From the NCBI RefSeq assembly GCF_011947265.1, contig NZ_JAATHD010000001.1, forward strand, positions 380,041 through 444,040: 64,000 nt of DNA, read 5' to 3'. The notes under the pieces are model-generated. The model was given only the letters and a program-made list of their open reading frames with translations, had not been told where the DNA came from and searched no databases. Both the position numbers and the translations under genes were made by a program. The DNA comes from Paenibacillus sp. HB172176. GTDB taxonomy: Bacteria; Bacillota; Bacilli; Paenibacillales; Paenibacillaceae. Each line of letters starts with the position of its first letter. The first letter of the stretch is position 1. This document shows, one piece after another, positions 60,435 through 64,000 of the stretch.

Positions 60435-60551
60435 ATGAGGCATCGGCCGCTGTCAGGTAATTATCCGGTGATTGCCAAGAAGTACATGAGATTAATTTCG
60501 GAAGGAGATTTAATCGAAATCTTGCAGAAGCAAGTGGAATGGTGGAATTGA
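60435..60551 (+). CDS. Small ORF (38 codons) translationally coupled to the hybrid kinase
   Basis: The product is a 38-residue peptide starting [20 protein letters not shown] and ending QVEWWN. A strong ribosome site GGGAGGG lies before the ATG, and its stop TGA overlaps the ATG of the kinase at 60551 (TGATG). It has no membrane segment or signal peptide; it is basic at the start and amphipathic later. It may be a leader peptide ensuring translation of the kinase or a small regulator of it. No family is recognised. Confidence 0.6.
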   Translation: MRHRPLSGNYPVIAKKYMRLISEGDLIEILQKQVEWWN

Positions 60552-63500
60552 TGACCCAAGATAAGAAACGCAATATAAGAATAATCGGAATGATTATATT
60601 CATTGTCTTGGTGGTATGCAGTGTTGTGCTGCTGCCGGGATTCACTACGAAGCAGCCTGCTCGGGCGGTCCCGCCAATCGTGCATGGCATGTTGGATTTG
60701 ACACAATGGGACTTTCAAAGAGAAGGGGAAATAAAGCTTGCCGGAGAATGGGCGTTTTATTGGGAACGCCTTCTCGCATTTGATGATTTTAAACGGTTGG
60801 ACTCGGGGCTGCCTGACGATTATGTTGAAGTGCCAAGCGTTTGGAATAGCTATCAATTGGAAGGAAAGCATTTGCCCGGACAGGGGTATGCGACATACCG
60901 ACTGCAAGTGAAGACCGATGGCAGGCTTGATTCCCTGTCCCTGAACATTCCGACGATGTCTACCGCCTATAAGGTTATGATTGATGGAAGGACTGTAGCC
61001 GAGGGCGGAAAGGTGTCGGAATCAAAGGCTCGGGTCGTCGCCGCCTATTCGCCGCGGATCATTGTGTTTCAGCCTGCATCCGGGGAATTCGATATTGTCG
61101 TGCAAGTATCCAATTACCTCTACGCCCGCGGAGGGATATGGAATGTTATGAAGCTGGGTACGGTAGAACAAATCGCCGATTCGGCTCAAGAGGAATTTGC
61201 AATTCACATGATCATTCTGGGAAGTACGCTGATTATGGGGTTATATCATATCGTTATTTTCATTCAGCGCAGAACGAATCGATCTTCTCTTTATTTCGGC
61301 TTTATTTGTTTGCTTGTCGTGATTCGAATATTGTCCATGAAAGAGATTCTCATTCAACATTTATTTCCGGGTATCGACATACGCGTGCTCATTTTTAATG
61401 AATACATTACCTACTACGGAGGCATGACGCTTACCGCGATGTTTCTTCGGGAGCTCTATCCGGATGAATTCTCCAAGAAGATCATAAGACCGATTGTATG
61501 GATTGGATGCGGGTTCATACTGACGGTCATCTTCCTTCCTGCTGAACTTTATACGAAATGGACGAACAATTTTCATCTTTTTGTCCTGATATGCTGTCCC
61601 TATTACCTATACGGATTTGTTCGGGCTATTCAGAGAAAACGAAGCGGCGCCGTTTTGCAGATTACCGGAGCGGTTATCCTGATGTTGACGATGGTTCACG
61701 ACATTGTGCTTTTGCAAGGACCGTTGGATTCGTTTAGTTATGACTGGATGGGTACGCAGTTGTTTCCTTTTGGGATGTTTGCTTTGATTTTTATCGAAGC
61801 GACAGAACTGGCAAGGCGGTTCTCAAAAGCATTCCGAACGATTGAGTCGATGTCGGACAGACTGCTTTCCCTTGATCGATTGAAGGATGAATTTCTCGCC
61901 AATACGTCACACGAGCTGAAAACTCCGGTTCACGGTATCTTGAATCTCTCCCAGTCTGTACTGGAAGGCGCATCTGCCCGGCTCAGCGAAAATGAAAAGG
62001 GGAATATGAATGCAATCGTGTCTATCTCCCGGAGATTAGCGAATCTGATCAACGACATTCTCGATTTATCCAAATTGAAAAATGACGAGCTTGTTTTGAG
62101 ACGGAGCGCGGTGGATGCTCGATCTATCATCCATGTCGTACTGGACATGTTCCGGCATTTGGCGGGAGACAAGCCTGTTGCGTTTGTTAACGGACTGCCC
62201 GCCGACTTGCCAAGCGTGGACGCCGATGAAGACAGGCTTGTGCAAGTGATGTACAACCTGGTCGGCAATGCGCTCAAGTTCACAGATGAGGGGGAAATAC
62301 GCGTCACAGCCCGGGAAAGAGGCAAGTGGCTGGAAATAGCTGTTCATGATACGGGGATCGGTATTCCCCCGAATGCTTTGGAAACGATCTTCGAGTCTTA
62401 TGAACAGGCGGATCGAACGATTGCGCTAGAATATGGCGGTACGGGATTAGGCCTGAACATCACCAAGCGATTAGTGGAGCTTCATGGCGGGACGATTGCC
62501 GTGTCGTCTGAAGTGGGGCAGGGCTCTAACTTTACATTCACTCTCCCTCTGGCACAAGGAGCAAGCAGCCAGGCAGCGGAGCAGGGCATGCTTGCTGGAC
62601 TGCAGCACGGGATGGCGGAGCTAGCGGCAGGAGCGGACGATTCATTGGAGGAAGCGGCAAGATCGAGCAAGGGGAGTGAAGCTACGATCCTCATTGCGGA
62701 TGATGATCCTATGAATCGGCAGGTGCTGACGACGCTCTTGTCTGCTGACAACTACTCGGTTATTGTAGTCTCTAACGGCACCAAAGCATTGGAGGAGTTG
62801 GAACGTCATCGTTCTATTGACCTGGCTGTGCTCGATCTGATGATGCCCGGACTGTCAGGTTACGAAGTGTGTCGCAGCATCCGTGAGCGGTATTCGCTAT
62901 CCGAGCTTCCTGTGCTGTTGTTGACCTCGAGAAACCGCTCCCAGGACATCTTAGCGGCTTTTGAAGCCGGGGTTAACGATTTTGTGAGCAAACCGGTTGA
63001 AGCGGGAGAACTCAGGGCGCGTATCCGTACGCTGCTGAATATGAAAGCCTCCGTTAGCGAGGTAGTTAACTCCGAGATGGCTTTCCTTCAAGCGCAGATC
63101 AAGCCTCATTTTCTGTTTAATGCGATGACAACGATTATCTCGGTCAGCTATACCGACGTCGGCAAGGCGCAGATGCTACTTGAGGATCTGAGCGATTATT
63201 TGCGAGGAAGCTTTGACTTTCAGAATCGGGAGCAGTTCGTAACCATCAGGAAAGAATTGGAGCTGGTGAGTGCTTACTTGAAGATCGAGATGGCGCGGTT
63301 TGGCGAACGATTGCAAATCAGGCTCGATGTGGATCATCTTATCCAACGTGAAATTCCGCCGCTTATCATTCAACCGATTGTAGAAAATGCGGTAAGGCAC
63401 GGAGCGATGAGCCAGACGGATGCGGGGAACATCCATATTTCAATTCAGGCAGAAGAAGAGGACGTAGTCATTCGTGTAACGGATGACGGACCCGGAATGC

Positions 63501-63664
63501 CGGAAGCCGTGCTGACGATGTTGAAAGAGCAAAAGCACAGTGTCAAAGGGGTGGGTCTAATCAATATTGAACGCCGTTTGCAGCATTCGTTCGGTTCGGG
63601 ATTGGAAATCGAAAGCGCGCAAGGGCAAGGGACGAAGGTAACGATACGAATTCCTGCGAGGTGA
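60551..63664 (+). CDS. 7TM-DISM hybrid sensor kinase with two kinase modules and a receiver
   Basis: The product has 1037 residues. An N-terminal helix, an extracellular DISMED2-like beta domain (about 45-210; [27 protein letters not shown]), seven membrane helices (about 215-415), HisKA ([14 protein letters not shown]), HATPase ([19 protein letters not shown]), a receiver domain ([37 protein letters not shown]), then a LytS-type phosphoacceptor ([14 protein letters not shown]) and a second HATPase ([33 protein letters not shown]). ATG 60551 is favoured by coupling to the small ORF. The LytTR-type regulator follows 7 bp later and is the expected partner of the second kinase. Confidence 0.92.
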   Translation: MTQDKKRNIRIIGMIIFIVLVVCSVVLLPGFTTKQPARAVPPIVHGMLDLTQWDFQREGEIKLAGEWAFYWERLLAFDDFKRLDSGLPDDYVEVPSVWNSYQLEGKHLPGQGYATYRLQVKTDGRLDSLSLNIPTMSTAYKVMIDGRTVAEGGKVSESKARVVAAYSPRIIVFQPASGEFDIVVQVSNYLYARGGIWNVMKLGTVEQIADSAQEEFAIHMIILGSTLIMGLYHIVIFIQRRTNRSSLYFGFICLLVVIRILSMKEILIQHLFPGIDIRVLIFNEYITYYGGMTLTAMFLRELYPDEFSKKIIRPIVWIGCGFILTVIFLPAELYTKWTNNFHLFVLICCPYYLYGFVRAIQRKRSGAVLQITGAVILMLTMVHDIVLLQGPLDSFSYDWMGTQLFPFGMFALIFIEATELARRFSKAFRTIESMSDRLLSLDRLKDEFLANTSHELKTPVHGILNLSQSVLEGASARLSENEKGNMNAIVSISRRLANLINDILDLSKLKNDELVLRRSAVDARSIIHVVLDMFRHLAGDKPVAFVNGLPADLPSVDADEDRLVQVMYNLVGNALKFTDEGEIRVTARERGKWLEIAVHDTGIGIPPNALETIFESYEQADRTIALEYGGTGLGLNITKRLVELHGGTIAVSSEVGQGSNFTFTLPLAQGASSQAAEQGMLAGLQHGMAELAAGADDSLEEAARSSKGSEATILIADDDPMNRQVLTTLLSADNYSVIVVSNGTKALEELERHRSIDLAVLDLMMPGLSGYEVCRSIRERYSLSELPVLLLTSRNRSQDILAAFEAGVNDFVSKPVEAGELRARIRTLLNMKASVSEVVNSEMAFLQAQIKPHFLFNAMTTIISVSYTDVGKAQMLLEDLSDYLRGSFDFQNREQFVTIRKELELVSAYLKIEMARFGERLQIRLDVDHLIQREIPPLIIQPIVENAVRHGAMSQTDAGNIHISIQAEEEDVVIRVTDDGPGMPEAVLTMLKEQKHSVKGVGLINIERRLQHSFGSGLEIESAQGQGTKVTIRIPAR

Positions 63665-63671
63665 TGGGGAT

Positions 63672-64000
63672 ATGCTGCGAGTGATTTTGGTTGATGACGA
63701 AGAGCCGGTGTTGAATTTAATGGAACGGCGGCTCGCGCTTATGGGGAACATTGAGATTGCGGGAAGATTTACTCAGCCCCGGGAGGCAGTCGAGAGCATG
63801 AAGCAGGAACAGGTTGACGTCGTGTTTCTCGATATTCAAATGCCGGGGATGAATGGACTTGAGGTTGCCGAATACTTGGTGGAGGTTAATCCGAATGTGG
63901 ATGTTGTATTTGTTACAGCCTACAATGAATATGCGATAGAGGCATTTGAATTGAACGCCGTCGATTATCTGTTGAAACCCCCAACGGCCAGCAGGCTGAG
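63672..64000 (+). CDS. LytTR-type response regulator (3' end cut by window)
   Basis: 109 residues are visible. The receiver motifs are ILVDDEEPV, VVFLDIQMPGMNGLEV, FVTAYNEYAIEAFELNAVDYLLKP. The AYNEYAIEAFELNAVDYLLKP region is characteristic of LytR/AgrA-type (LytTR) regulators, but the DNA-binding domain is outside the window. It starts 7 bp after the hybrid kinase, which ends in a LytS-type kinase module, so the two form a two-component system. Target genes are unknown; proximity to the biosynthetic cluster may or may not be meaningful. Confidence 0.9.
   Translation, partial: MLRVILVDDEEPVLNLMERRLALMGNIEIAGRFTQPREAVESMKQEQVDVVFLDIQMPGMNGLEVAEYLVEVNPNVDVVFVTAYNEYAIEAFELNAVDYLLKPPTASRL

Overview
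The window looks like chromosome of a Paenibacillus-type Firmicute. Evidence: moderately high GC, strong AGGAGG ribosome sites, many AraC, LytTR and 7TM-DISM regulators, SLH-anchored multidomain glycosidases, and a PhoP-type 11-bp repeat promoter. No rRNA, tRNA, CRISPR array, insertion sequence or phage gene was seen. Both ends cut genes: a GH38 alpha-mannosidase on the left and a LytTR-type response regulator on the right.

Layout. 1-5.3 kb: end of an alpha-mannosidase, a membrane-bound AraC-type regulator and a divergent GntR/UTRA regulator. 5.3-8.3 kb: a soluble methyl-accepting protein behind a terminator-bearing leader RNA, then a DJ-1/PfpI-GNAT fusion behind a ZTP (pfl-type) riboswitch and terminator. 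8.4-12.5 kb: a DUF1697 protein, an Lgt-like / tetraether-synthase-like radical SAM / small membrane protein operon, and an EAL protein. 12.6-16.6 kb: a large membrane protein and an OmpR-type two-component system. 16.7-24.8 kb: a 2166-residue SpvB/FG-GAP/RHS exported protein, then a MerR-SDR divergent pair. 25.0-35.3 kb: a phosphorus-scavenging region with a giant secreted nuclease, a 5'-nucleotidase and a phosphonate-type ABC operon. The nuclease and the operon share the same PHO-box geometry. 35.4-43.1 kb: a 2553-residue SLH-anchored protein with two GH43 modules.

43.7-60.4 kb is the most unusual region, a biosynthetic cluster with no NRPS or PKS megasynthase. It encodes four free-standing acyl carrier proteins, three adenylate-forming enzymes, an AsbF-type 3-dehydroshikimate dehydratase (source of 3,4-dihydroxybenzoate), three proteins with a putative papain-like/BtrH-like acyltransferase layout, a seryl-tRNA-synthetase-like amino acid:carrier protein ligase, a Gfo/Idh dehydrogenase with a DegT aminotransferase (amino-sugar type pair), a GT4 glycosyltransferase, an ABC exporter and an AraC regulator. 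The simplest reading is a catecholate- and aminoacyl-decorated amino sugar or glycoside, assembled on discrete carrier proteins and exported. It shares the asbC-D-E-F logic of petrobactin but lacks NIS synthetases. A 38-codon ORF translationally coupled to a dual-kinase 7TM-DISM hybrid sensor and a LytTR-type regulator closes the window.

All assignments come from reading the sequence and from remembered family motifs; no database search was run.
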